Positions 21,333 to 49,709 of a DNA stretch of 64,000 bases are shown one piece after another; within the stretch, counting starts at the first letter, position 1; each line of letters starts with the position of its first letter. Source of the stretch: Petrosia ficiformis. Lineage: Eukaryota > Porifera > Demospongiae > Haplosclerida > Petrosiidae. The DNA is taken from the NCBI GenBank assembly GCA_947044365.1, contig OX345653.1:1709001-1773000 (forward strand). The letters are read 5' to 3'. Position numbers and translations under genes: made by a program. The notes under the pieces were generated by a model. It was not told the origin of the DNA, did no database searches, and was given only the letters and a program-made list of their open reading frames with translations.

Positions 21333-23257
21333 CTATCTGTCTGTCTGTTTGTGATCAAACAATTTGGGAATAGAACTTTCTAATAGTTATATATCTTCTA
21401 AACATATTGAAAAGCTTGAAATTAGTTATAGAAGAACATTTGCATACCCTGGAGTTATCTGTTTATAATAATCCACCTTTTTTCGACCAGTCATGCCTTT
21501 CATAATAATTATTCATGGTAACATGTTATTTTTGAGTCCATTCATGAAATTGAAGATATTCTCCTGTTCTGTCAGTGACTAAGCTCGGGGTATGTGTTTT
21601 AGGAACATCTAGTTTAGTTGTGTAATGTGTACAGTGTTTGTTTAAAAATATAGGATTTGGCTTATGTTTTATTAATGAAGGTATATTATTATCTTTTCTA
21701 TACTTGCAGGGTCTAGGTAAGGACCAGATATTCACTCATCATGGTGATCGCTACATGCACAACACAATATCTCTTTATGATCAAACATTTAATCGTCGCT
21801 ATCCAATGGGAAGTCGTAACTGGGATGGAAAAAGAATGGCTTGGTTACCTGAAGCATCAGATCATCCAGTTCAAGGTTAGTAGCAGCTTCACACACCGCT
21901 CATAAGCTCCTGGTAAACTATTTCTGGTTTGGTCATATAATGTCACTTCATTGGATATAGTCTTCATTCTCTGACTATTCAACATTTTTAGGTGAGGGTA
22001 CAAAGTTTGGATTGAAAGAGGAACTTGAGCAAAAGTGGAGAAAACAAAAGGAATTGGAATTATTTGGAGATTTTGCCAGTACTAGTCAAATATCCTACAA
22101 GTATGATATGTGTATACTCAAATCACTGTTCATTTAGTATTCCAGATTGAATGTCATACCTATATACATGTAGATAGTCTGATTCATTGCCCTTTGCACT
22201 TTGAGTCTATTAATTGTCTGTCCTCTTGAACTTCTGTACATAGTTCAATGAAATTCACCAGGGAAGACTACTTTGCACTTGCTGATCTCTGCTAATGAAT
22301 ATTGTACCTCTGTATGTTGACAGCACAGTTTCTGACTAGCCGTTAGGACAGGATGTTAGCCTCATGAATATCATTAAAAACCCAAGAAGTGAGCCCGCAA
22401 TGACAGTGGAAGCTCTTGGAAATAAAAGAGGAGAAGACATCAACTTTGTTCGGTTTGGTGAATATCTGCTAAAATACGGAGATTTGCAAGTGGCTAATAT
22501 TCTGTCCCTAATGGCTAGTCAGTTTCTGTGATGCAGACATGTTGTAAGACATGACTTCGGTTCAAAGCAAACTTTAGTACTACTATGGTAGGGTTTCATT
22601 TAGGGGTGGGGCCACTTTTGCCACTCTCCTCAACAAATTTTCACCTGCACTGTGATCCATTAGTCTCACATTCCTGGGACAGGAACACGAGACTAATGCA
22701 ACAGAAAGACAACTGCTTTCAAAGATATTGTTGAGTTGACCTATTAACATTAATGTCATAGATATTCTCAAATCATGTTTGTAGTAATTTCATAGAGGTT
22801 TAGATGTTTCAACTTGAATTTCTTTGTCAGAAATAACCGATGAAGACTTTCCAGTTGAAACAATTTCTTTAATGATAAAATTATCATAATAGTAACGATA
22901 GTTCTATAAATAAAACACCGCAACCAACCCAGCTTACCCTAGATTAATTTGATGTAATCCCACTGGCTAAATAAACCTTGTTAATTGGTACCATCTGATT
23001 GATCAATTGGAGGTTTCTAAGTATAAAAGGAAACCTTGTTATTTTAATATCAAATAGTGTACCTGTTATCTTTCAAGTATGGATACTGTTTCATGTCTTA
23101 CCATAGATTACCTTCTGAAGAATCATACGAGAAATACAGACGAACTGCTAATAAGGATATATCATGTAGAGTACATCCTCATAGTATTAACAAAGACTTA
23201 CACCTGAGAAACATGTACCAAACACTTTTCAAAGAGACCATTGACCCAAAAATTTAA
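20819..23257 (+). CDS. CFAP107: Cilia- and flagella-associated protein 107
   Basis: Five exons join in frame to 235 residues: 20819-20983, 21125-21241, 21710-21875, 21992-22100 and 23107-23257. Recognition rests on three blocks of the human protein (C1orf158). GVLIGNWAEDRYKF corresponds to KVLIGNWMEERKKF. RYMHNTISLYDQTFNRRY corresponds to RYLISTYDDHYNRHGY. SRNWDGKRMAWLPEASDHP corresponds to LRTWNGQKLLWLPEKSDFP. CFAP107 is a microtubule inner protein that binds within the doublet microtubules of motile cilia. The protein is somewhat longer than the mammalian one because of a C-terminal extension in exons 4 and 5 (KLKEELEQKW-like helix and a basic tail). The start at 20819 is the first ATG after the promoter; another in-frame ATG follows at codon 12. 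It shares a bidirectional promoter with the UBXN10-like gene and converges on the p53-family gene. Confidence 0.92.
21298..21352. repeat. (GTCT)n microsatellite
   Basis: GTCT repeats occupy part of CFAP107 intron 2. Confidence 0.85.
22321..22536. mobile_element. MITE with about 26-bp inverted termini in CFAP107 intron 4
   Basis: CAGTTTCTGACTAGCCGTTA at 22326 is mirrored by TAATGGCTAGTCAGTTTCTG at 22509-22528. The interior of about 160 bp (ATGACAGTGGAAGCTCTTGG and on) lacks similarity to other sequence here. Confidence 0.65.
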
Positions 23258-23474
23258 GTAGTGGATTATACTGGAATAATATTTATTATAATACACTTGT
23301 TTATTTTTGTTTTAATATTAAATATTAAATTGAAGTTACTAGAACTAGAACACATCTTCAATATGAACACTAACTAACGATGATGAAAGTACATGTAAAC
23401 CATATACAATAATTATTACATAATTATAATGTGATTAATTGAAACAAACACAATTACTGAATATAAACTGTCTA
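23258..23474. terminator. Overlapping 3' ends of CFAP107 and the p53-family gene
   Basis: The two stop codons are 217 bp apart and face each other. ATTAAA occurs on the plus strand at 23317 and 23324 for CFAP107. AATAAA occurs on the minus strand at 23305-23300 and 23287-23282 for the p53-family gene. If both are used, the 3' untranslated regions overlap by a few tens of bases. Confidence 0.5.
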
Positions 23475-41341
<17,867 letters not shown>

Positions 41342-41589
41342 TTCTTGATTCAATCAACCAACAACAGATCATAAACAACACGTGTCTCTACTATGTGTGT
41401 ATTGTGATGGCTGATGGTGATGTTAACGCCCTCAAAATTAATTAATACAGTCAGAATTGTATACATGTATTTATAGTCCAGGTATTATATAAAAACACAA
41501 AACAATAAAATAATAATAATTAGTATACCGCAAGGCCTTTGAATTACAAAATCAAGAGTCATAAAATGAATGGTGGCCTATTATAATTG
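41342..41589 (-). promoter_or_regulatory. Intergenic gap between the pore-protein gene and the p53-family start
   Basis: The p53-family ATG is at 41341, and the stop codon of the upstream gene on the same strand is at 41590-41592. The promoter and 5' UTR of the p53-family gene and the 3' UTR of its neighbour must therefore share about 250 bp, unless a 5' non-coding exon lies further upstream. AT-rich; no clear motif found. Confidence 0.4.
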
Positions 41590-44500
41590 TCATTCATAGT
41601 ATGAAGCACAGCATTTTAAACATCTTCTGATCAATCGAGATATAGCTAAAAAGAGAAAATAAAAGAATCATTAAAATATAGTTTCATGATTTTATCGTGT
41701 TTTGATGTGGGAAGGGTCTGTATAGTAAATACACAATGTACATTCATTATACGCATGTTTTGTCAAGTGAGTGATAGTACCAGGAACACAACTTAAACAA
41801 ACACATCTCTTTAATACTCAGTAACGTTGTTTTAGTTTGAAAAAAATTACTACTTTTAGTTATAGTTATAGTATGCCTGGTTTAGTTATAATTTAATTAT
41901 ATTGGGCTTACTAAAAGGGTTTTAGTTTTAGTTAAATAACTAAAAGTGCCCATTATTGGCCAATTTTCATTTAGTTAGTTATGGTTATTACAGTAGACTT
42001 GTAATATAGTTATAGTTTAGTTAACTGAAAGTCAAAATGCATTACTAAAAGGGGTTTTAGTTTTAGTTGTAGTTAACCAACCAACCACATTGCTTTAATA
42101 GCATATATGTGAAAGTGAAGAATAAGATGTATGTTACCAATTACAAGTGATTCACTGATAAGAGATTTTACCAATATTTAATAATTATTTTTTAGACATC
42201 ATATCATAAAGCTATTAGTTTTGTAAGGATGCAAAACAAGAAATACCAAAATAAAAAGTAACATAGGTAAGGTAACACAAACAGGTTTCCATTTTCCAAG
42301 TCATTATCAAAATAATTGGCAACCAATTCAAAATATGCCTATTGCAGTGTTTCCTCTGAAGGGTGGTACCATGCCACACCCCATCCTTTAATTTAAAAGT
42401 TTATTCTGAAAAAACACTTTTATAACATAACATTGTTGACCAAATGTCATGTACCACTGATGCACTCCCCAACCCTTAATATTTATCCTGGGGGAAACAC
42501 TACCTCTTGTAGTGAGTACATATATGTACAACAGACTTTAAATACTAACTGCTTACATCTTTCTTTTACAACAGGTACTGGTCCAACTTTTGATGATTTT
42601 CGAGGAAGGATAGCCATGGAAAGGATGGACGCAAAGTACACAAAACTGAGCAACATTTGTATGCCAACTGTCATGAATGAATACCATAATAATGGTTCAA
42701 CTGTAGATGTACCTGGAGACAAGATGTTAATATAATGAATAAACACCACATCATAAGTGGAGGAACCAGGGGGGCACATGACCCCCTACCCACAATATCT
42801 ATACAGATATTGACAAATATCCCATTTGTGTCTAGTATCTTGGTGCCCCCATTCCTTTTATCTTTCCTACACTTATGAGTTACATTAAAATTGAATATAT
42901 TTGATTTTATAATTTAAGACAAAATAGTACCATCCCTACGATTGCTTTCATTAGAAGCTAATGTTTATATGCATATATCCTGATATGGTAAAACATCAAA
43001 GTGAACCACAGGCAGATATAGCAGCCTTTAGTCAGATCTAAAACCTGTCATTGACACAGACTACAAGAAAACAACGCTTACCTTTTCCAAAGTGAAGACA
43101 GAAAGGTGGAGAAGCAAAAGACATCAATAAAGGTTTTGTCTTTTGGGAAATATATTAATTATAACACGCCTACTGGGGTTGGACAATTTCTGTGCATGGT
43201 AATAACAGAACATGTGCTCAAGCAACAGAAGTGCTAGAAAGAAGCAAGTTGTAGAAATTGTAACTAATAGCTGTTGACATTGTAAAGGTATACAAGAAAC
43301 TTCAAAAAGTAAGAAAAACAAATGACAAAGCCTTATGCATTGTCATCATCAGTAAAGCAATACTCCCTTATTCTCCATAAATATAATTATCTTGTTTTAA
43401 TTAATTATAATTATAGGTGTAGAGTGGAAAAAGGCTATTGTTATGAGCAAGTGAATTAACTGCCCTCCACACCCTACCTTCATACATCTTCTACACTTAT
43501 CCATTTTAATAACTCAAGTTAAAAACACATGATATTACAGGTGCAGATTTGCAACAAGATGAGAATAATTGATGAACATTACCAGGGGTACTCTTACCAC
43601 ATAAAGTAGCTGTTGATACAGAGAAGTATAGCATTCGCAGATAGACAATGACAGGGTGTGTGGAGGTGCTGGCATTGACTTTTTCCCATGACGTGACCTG
43701 TATAAAAAGAAAGTGTCATCACATTTTTATTATTTAGTATGAATGCCTTTGGCCAAATGTTCTTTTCAATATTTTACTGTGTTCAAAAAGGAGAGTCTAT
43801 TATGAATACTAGTATTAGTACTTTATTTGAAGATGATAGGTATTTACAAAAGTTGCAAATTCACATTTAGTGAGATGTGACCTGTATGCACTAGCTTTAC
43901 TGATATTCTAATAAACCGGATCATTACTTTAGATATACATGTATACCAATAACTGATCTCCCTTCTGGGTTCTGATTCTTTCAATGAAAATGAGCATTTT
44001 CTCAATAATTATGAGTATAATAATTATTTAATTATAAGCGATTAATTATGTTATAATCACAAGAAATGACATTATTAGTACACTTATTACAATATCGGCT
44101 ACATCTTCTAAAATAGCTGATATACCAATACTAACTGATACCGATTACCAATCATTTATCAGTGCATCACTAGTATGCACTCACAGAACATTTTCGTAGT
44201 ACATATGTATTTGTGTTATATTTCACATAAAAAGATTAAAAAAATACACTCACATCAAATCTAAACTCTAGTGTGTAAATACCAGCAAACAACAGAACAG
44301 TTGAGAGGTAACACTGAGCCAAAAATGTACCAGAAGCAGTGTGATGTAAAACCTGTTTGCCAAGTTTGACTGCATAAAAGGAAATAACAGATGCTACTTT
44401 CATCATAATAATGAATGATAGGATTAGTGGCAGATGAATATAAATACAGTAAATGTATTAGTGTTGAAACAATATGTTGACTTTTTATATATTGTACTGA

Positions 44501-47500
44501 CTGCGCTCTCTATGTAGGAATGAACCACATTTTTTTGATTTTGCTGGAGTTCAAAATTTTGAAAAACAGTAACAGTCACAACATATTTTTTTTAATGGAA
44601 AAAAATGATTTTACAACCTCTGTTACCCCTAGCAACCTCTGTTACCCCTAGAAACTTCTGTTACCCCTAGAAACAGTAATTCAAACAGGAAAAGAACGAT
44701 CACTGTGTAAAATAGCAAGGAATTAAAAAATGTCAAAAGTGACTTATTTTCTTTATCCTGAGCGCACACATAACTCAGAAACTAAAATTACTTGTTCACA
44801 AACTAAATTTTTGGAATTTTCATCCAGATTCAGTAGATTAGGTTTTCTATTGTAATCCAACTAGTTCTTTGATCAAGTGTTCATGCAAAGACACCATTTA
44901 GCTTGTGTGGTAACTGCTGAAATGTTTTTCAACCATAGAGGGATAGTACATGATAGTGGAAGTAAGTTTTCTTTGTTTATTAACTCAATTGTCATCCTTA
45001 TTAATTTTCAGAAAATTTTTATGGCCCGCAGGGACATCGCTATAATTGCTTTCGATGGGGTTTAATATCTATATACTTGTGTCACTATTGTGAGTAGATC
45101 TATGTGTTGTATACATAGTTAAGGAAATTGTGTCATTCTGGGGGCTTGGTGAATTAATGGGCGTGGCACATAATAGAATACACACTTGAACCATAGATTG
45201 TATAGACTACGTATAAGGGATTGGAAATGCCCACGCATTTCCGTACACTCCGTTACCCCACCGTATTACCCTATTAGCCCCTCCCCTCTAAAGACAATGC
45301 GCTATGCATGCAAGACTGGTAAAGAACTTGTTTTAAATCGTGTATCATTAAAGAACACTCTTGTTAAACTAATTGATAATATCACCAACCAACATAGGAG
45401 TGCTATACCTTCAGCTAGAAAACTGCAGTGTTGAACTATATGACCTACCACACTGCTTAGAGTCCCCAAAGTGTAAGTACCTCGTAACCGTTTCAACTGG
45501 ATTTTCTACATCTAAACGGTAACTTTTTTCTCTATATTTGTTTTAAACCCATGTATTTTTATTGAGTAACAAAACTTAAGTAGGAATATTGCAATAGAAC
45601 TGTTATTAAAAGAAGTAAGAGTCCCAAAACCCGTTTTCGTTATGATATGTACTAAAAAACAATAGTTTTTAACATCGTACACGATTTGTTGCTAATGTTT
45701 TAGTAATCAAGATGTTAAAACGATACAATAGCAACATGTGTATCAATAAAAAAAACGCCTAAATTGTCCAGCTTCAGCAAGGAATAGTGTTTTTTCGGTG
45801 ATCAGTCCTCACCACCAAGCAATAAAATTTAATTGATTTCTGGGGACACGGAGTGCGTCACAGACTTATGCATTGATACTATGGGATCACATGCGCCGTT
45901 TCCAATCCCTTATACGTAGTCTATATAATCTATGCTTGAACTACAGACCAGCTGGAAGATTGTAAAAGTGCAACTGATACTAACAACTGTTGTATATAGC
46001 AGAGAAACAGTATAAAGATGATGCAAGAATCTTTAACAAGTAAGTATAATAAGTTGTTGTGTTTCAGACAAAAGGAAGTCATCCTTGAAGGAGTACTTCA
46101 CTTAGGCTGCAGTCAGTTACACTTATTTCGTCAGGTCACAGTTTTTGAGTACAAAGAAAGGTAGAACATCAGCAATGATTGATACATAGTCATCACAAAG
46201 AAATTATAGGGATAAGTGTTTCTCAATATATCTTGTTAAATCTATAATTGCAGTACAAATTAAAGTTTAAAAAAGGCTGGTGTGTGTCTTTTGAAGTTGC
46301 TTATGGAATATGCTCTCCAAATTTTGACTGCAATAAATATTGATCTTCAGAAACAAGTGTATTGATATATTGTTTCATCACAAATACATGAGGCAGAGCT
46401 ACATTGTACATAATGCCTAGTGTTAAGTCAGCCTGTTCATACAGGCGTATGAGATGTTTGATTCGGACCCTGCCAGCTGGGCTGCCTTGGTAGCTCAGTT
46501 GGTAGAGCATCTGTCTGGAGTACAGAGTGTCGTGGGTTCGAATTCCACCTGAGGCAACTCTCATTTTCATTTTTCCATTTCCGTCAGATGTCTTTCTTTC
46601 TTTCTTTCTTTCTTTCTACATCTCCGATAACATCATGTACACATGTATATAGCAACTCTATATAACACTTTTATATGTACTTTATTCTTACATGAGACTA
46701 AGACAACCAATATGAGATGAACAGCTTCTATAAGACACAGAATACCATCACCCTAATAACAAAGAAAGAAATGAAAGACTAGTGGAACAATAAAACTCAT
46801 GGTTTATGTATGCATGTACATTTGCATGCATATGTATGTAACTATGTATGCATGTGTGTGTGTGTATGTATGTATGTATGTATGTACATGTATGTATGTA
46901 TGTATGTACATGTATGTATGTATGTATGTATGTATGTATGTATGTATGTATATATGTATATATGTATATATGTATGCATATATCAGACATGGGGTCAATC
47001 ACAATGCAATGTAATATAATACTATTACTATTACTTCAAAAATCAGTATATCACTATTGCTATCACCTCCTAAGTCACTGTAATATATTATTATTATTAT
47101 CACATGTATACCTTAAAAATCAGTATATTTCTATTACTATTACAACAAGTGCCCTCGGGATCAGACCCTTACATATGTGGCTGAGTAGTATTACACATGT
47201 GTAAAACAATTATTTATAACACAAAAAGATCATAATAATTATGTATTATGTATATATTATTGCTCATTTGTAGGGTCTGAGTCTTATAACCATAAAAAGA
47301 GTAACTTCAGATTGTTTAATGCATACAAAAGGTATAAATTAATAAAAGTCAAGGATGGAGATTCTGCTATTACAGTATCAACTGAATAAATGAAGGGCTG
47401 AGTGGCTGCTATCAACTGAGGTCAATTCTATTTTTAAATACAAAAGTATATGAAAAATACGTGTATTTCATAGAAAACATACATACAGATATGGAGTAAT

Positions 47501-49709
47501 AGAAATAGATAATTGTAATAGTAATAGTAATATACTGATTTTTAAGGTAATAGTAACTATGTATGTATTATGTATTATATCAGGAGCCCATAAAACGAGA
47601 GAGGGCTCCTGATTATATGTATGTTATAATATGTATTTATGTAGGTAATTATGTATTTATGTATGTATATACATGTATATGTATGTTATAATATGTATTT
47701 ATGTAGGTAATTATGTATTTATGTATGTATAATAATACATGTATATGTATGTTATAATATGTATGTGTGTATGTATGAAAGCATCAAGATATCGATGATG
47801 TTATATGAAGTTGAAAGTAGAGTCATTATCTTAATATATCACAAATAATGCACATATAGGGCAAAATTTATTTTCACTATTACTCACTGAATAGAAAACA
47901 ATATTGTCAGCTCTAGGAGTGGAGTTGGTTTTCTTATTGCTATTAACTGCATGGAATATTTCCAAAACACCCACACCAAGTACCTGAGTAGGCAGAAAAC
48001 AAGAACAATGTTATCAAAACTGTAAAATAGTCTGAATGACAAATAAAAACTATCTCAAGGTGTTATGAGGTGATTATAATCTGATATAGCATGAGTAGGC
48101 ATGTTTAATTAATATATTTCCCAAAAGCAAAACCTTTGTTGATGTCTGTTGCTTTTCCTACCTTTCTCGCTTCACTTTGGAGAAGGTAAGAGTTGTTTTC
48201 TTACAGCCTGTGTTGACAGCAGGTTTTATATCTGACCACAGGGTGCTAGATCTGATTTATAAACCTGTGGTGTCCTTTGATGTTTTGCCATATTGGGATA
48301 TATAGAGTCAGTTCACATTCACGATGTCCTCAAAATTATGATGTGATGACTTTATATGTAATATAATGTATAGTTTAATATCATAAGGTTAATACATGAT
48401 TATACTGTAACTCAATAATGAAGCAATGAATTGAAATTTGACATACACAAAAAAGAACGGGAAGGACTATTAAATGAAAATGGTGCAGGCAAAAAGATTG
48501 TTGGCCATTCCAAACTAAAGTTATGAACATTTTTCTGAGGTCAGGGTGAATGTGAATGACCTTTAGTATACTTATGATATAATTATCATATATACCTGTA
48601 TTAAAAATGTGAGAAGTAGGATATGGTTTGTCAGCCATAAGGGGAGGAGTGGTCTCCTACTATAATAATTAAGAAAACACACATAATGATTATTATGAAT
48701 ATTATGTGTGATATAAAAAGAATATCGATACAAAAATACATATAAAATTTGATTACACTCAACTGTGCTAAAGCCAGACCTCTCTGATCATACTTATGCA
48801 TTCACAGCTCAATTTATAACTCTGGCAAAGGACAGACCTACAAGGTCTAAACTATGCCCATATATATCACCCCTGGCCTTCCAACCTCCTGGCGGCTATG
48901 AATCTAACAGCTAAGCAAAATATTGATTCATACAAAAATAAATTTTTAGGATAAAAAATACACCCACAAGGTTCAAATCACACCCATATCAGGGTTCCGT
49001 TTGGGGATTGCTAGAATCTCAAATACTTTGAAGGTTAGTTTGCCAATAGGAACAGCACAATACTTCCATAGTTTTCAAATTCAACTTTTGTCTCCTCTCG
49101 GCAAATTTTGAACACACCCTTTTGGCCTCATTCAATCGTATACACATTCTCAGACCAAGCAATTCGATTATTAATAGCTAAAATTAACCTACTTGACCTG
49201 GCAGCATCCCCCTGCAAAAAAGGACCTAAGATCAAGCCACACAAGATTAAGGAAAGAGATATAGAAACCCGCTTTTTTTTCTTTAGCATAATTATGTTAA
49301 AATCAATATTTGTCCAATCAAGCCAAAGAAATGAACTACATATGGTAAAACATTTATGATCATGTCAGCAATGTACTGCTAAATTTTATTCACCTAAACC
49401 AACACTTACAATATGCAAAAAGCAATAAACAACTTACCTTTTAATACGATTTCTTCTTTCGTCTTCTTCAACCTGTCCTCTAATCACACTAACAGCCATT
49501 TCTAAGGCATGTAAAACTGTGTTAGGATCATTAGATATCAGTGAAGCTTCGATGTTATCTTCAAGACCCCCATAACTGTGGCTAGGTCTATCATCATTGA
49601 TACTAAATGGACCTTTTGGTTCTGGTAAGTTATTACTCTTTTTTGAATAGTCGATCGATTCTTCATTGCCAGGATAAGTGACCAGTAGAGATGTCTCTTC
49701 CGTAGCCAT
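41590..49709 (-). CDS. Multi-pass membrane protein with K+-channel-like pore segment (family not recognised)
   Basis: Seven exons keep frame to 296 residues: 49438-49709, 47888-47983, 45328-45422, 44254-44369, 43598-43697, 42557-42712 and 41590-41645. The N-terminus MATEETSLLVTYPG carries an acidic dileucine motif (EETSLL) of the kind that sorts proteins to endosomes or lysosomes. Hydrophobic segments lie at about 112-146, 166-186 and 236-263. Between the last two, PVIVYLRMLYFSVS is followed by TATLCGTSTVEP (222-233). This has the shape of a TM-pore loop-TM K+-channel unit (YFS..T.TT.GYGD..P), but with CGTS in place of GYG. The tail is basic and Cys-rich (SRLIRRCLKCC), suggesting palmitoylation. 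The exon 3 donor (GTTCTT) is weak but the phase fits exactly on both sides. The function is unknown; it could be a non-selective channel, a channel subunit, or an unrelated fold. Confidence 0.75.
41830..42095. repeat. TAGTTTTAGTTA-rich dispersed element
   Basis: Short TTAGTT blocks with ACTAAAAGGGTTTTAGTTTT and CTAAAAGTGCCCATTATTGG repeat across this stretch. Similar vocabulary recurs at about 52905-53345 (TAGTTAACCCTTTTAGTAAG), so a MITE family is likely. Confidence 0.5.
42345..42503. mobile_element. Small MITE next to pore-gene exon 6
   Basis: AGTGTTTCCTCTGAAGG at the left and CCTGGGGGAAACACT at the right are inverted. It lies 54 bp downstream (in gene orientation) of the exon 6 donor. A read-through frame from exon 6 would use a stop codon inside it. 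Confidence 0.5.
43012..43172 (-). mobile_element. MITE family B, copy 2 (minus)
   Basis: On the minus strand it carries AAAACCTTTATTGATGTCTT and CTTTGGAAAAGGTAAGCGTT in the same order as at 15580. It lies in pore-gene intron 5. Confidence 0.75.
43890..44173 (+). mobile_element. MITE family C, copy 2
   Basis: It shares CTTTAGATATACATGTATAC, TTCTGGGTTCTGATTCTTTC and AATCACAAGAAATGACATTA with the copy at 29814. It ends TTTATCAGTGCATCACTA. It lies in pore-gene intron 4. Confidence 0.7.
44612..44675. repeat. 20-bp tandem repeat, three copies
   Basis: Units of CCTCTGTTACCCCTAGCAA and variants are repeated three times in pore-gene intron 3. Confidence 0.85.
45186..45942. mobile_element. Inverted-repeat pair enclosing pore-gene exon 3
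   Basis: TATAGACTACGTATAAGGGA with flanking bases (about 45186-45240) recurs as its complement at about 45885-45942. The outer TTGAAC also pairs. The roughly 750-bp interval contains exon 3 (45328-45422). The interior is richer in GC than the surrounding intron at 45225-45300. Either two MITE copies landed on each side of the exon, or the exon arose within an element. Confidence 0.7.
46484..46640 (+). mobile_element. tRNA-derived SINE (tRNA-like head at 46484-46556)
   Basis: 46484-46556 folds as a 73-nt tRNA: acceptor GCCTTGG with CTGAGGC, A box TAGCTCAGTTGG, an anticodon loop CTGGAGT (anticodon GGA) and B box GGTTCGAATTC. The GGA anticodon would mean serine, but there is no long variable arm. 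A TTTC repeat (46595-46620) follows after a short body, like a SINE tail. On the minus strand the frame GGIRTHDTLYSRQMLYQLSY, a SINE translation often seen in invertebrate protein databases, runs through it. A SINE is therefore likelier than a working tRNA gene. Confidence 0.75.
46801..46985. repeat. (GTAT)n microsatellite
   Basis: GTAT repeats with GTACAT and TATA variants in pore-gene intron 2. Confidence 0.93.
47560..47770. repeat. About 50-bp AT-rich tandem repeat
   Basis: GTATGTTATAATATGTATTT units repeat about three times. At 47580-47614 there is a small hairpin CAGGAGCCC ... GGGCTCCTG. Confidence 0.7.
48062..48305 (+). mobile_element. MITE family B, copy 3
   Basis: Core AAAACCTTTGTTGATGTCTG and CTTTGGAGAAGGTAAGAGTT, then ATCTGACCACAGGGTGCTA, as in the copy at 15580. 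It is adjacent to MITE A copy 3, in pore-gene intron 1. Confidence 0.78.
48311..48559 (-). mobile_element. MITE family A, copy 3 (minus)
   Basis: It begins GTTCACATTCACGATGTCCT and ends GGTCAGGGTGAATGTGAA; the interior matches the other copies in reverse. Confidence 0.8.

Noticed and set aside
42483..42556. Exon 6 of the pore-protein gene reading through to a stop at 42483
   Set aside because: A good donor (GTAAGC) at 42556 joins in phase to a last exon at 41590-41645, and the read-through part runs into a MITE.
44877..45065. Plus-strand 62-codon frame (MFMQRHHLACVV...)
   Set aside because: It lies in a pore-gene intron and has a donor-like site but no matching exons or similarity.
46484..46556. 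Functional tRNA-Ser (GGA) gene
   Set aside because: The cloverleaf is good, but a serine tRNA needs a long variable arm, which is missing, and a SINE-like tail follows.
46301..46570. Minus-strand 89-codon frame containing GGIRTHDTLYSRQMLYQL
   Set aside because: It is the known translation artefact of a tRNA-derived SINE.
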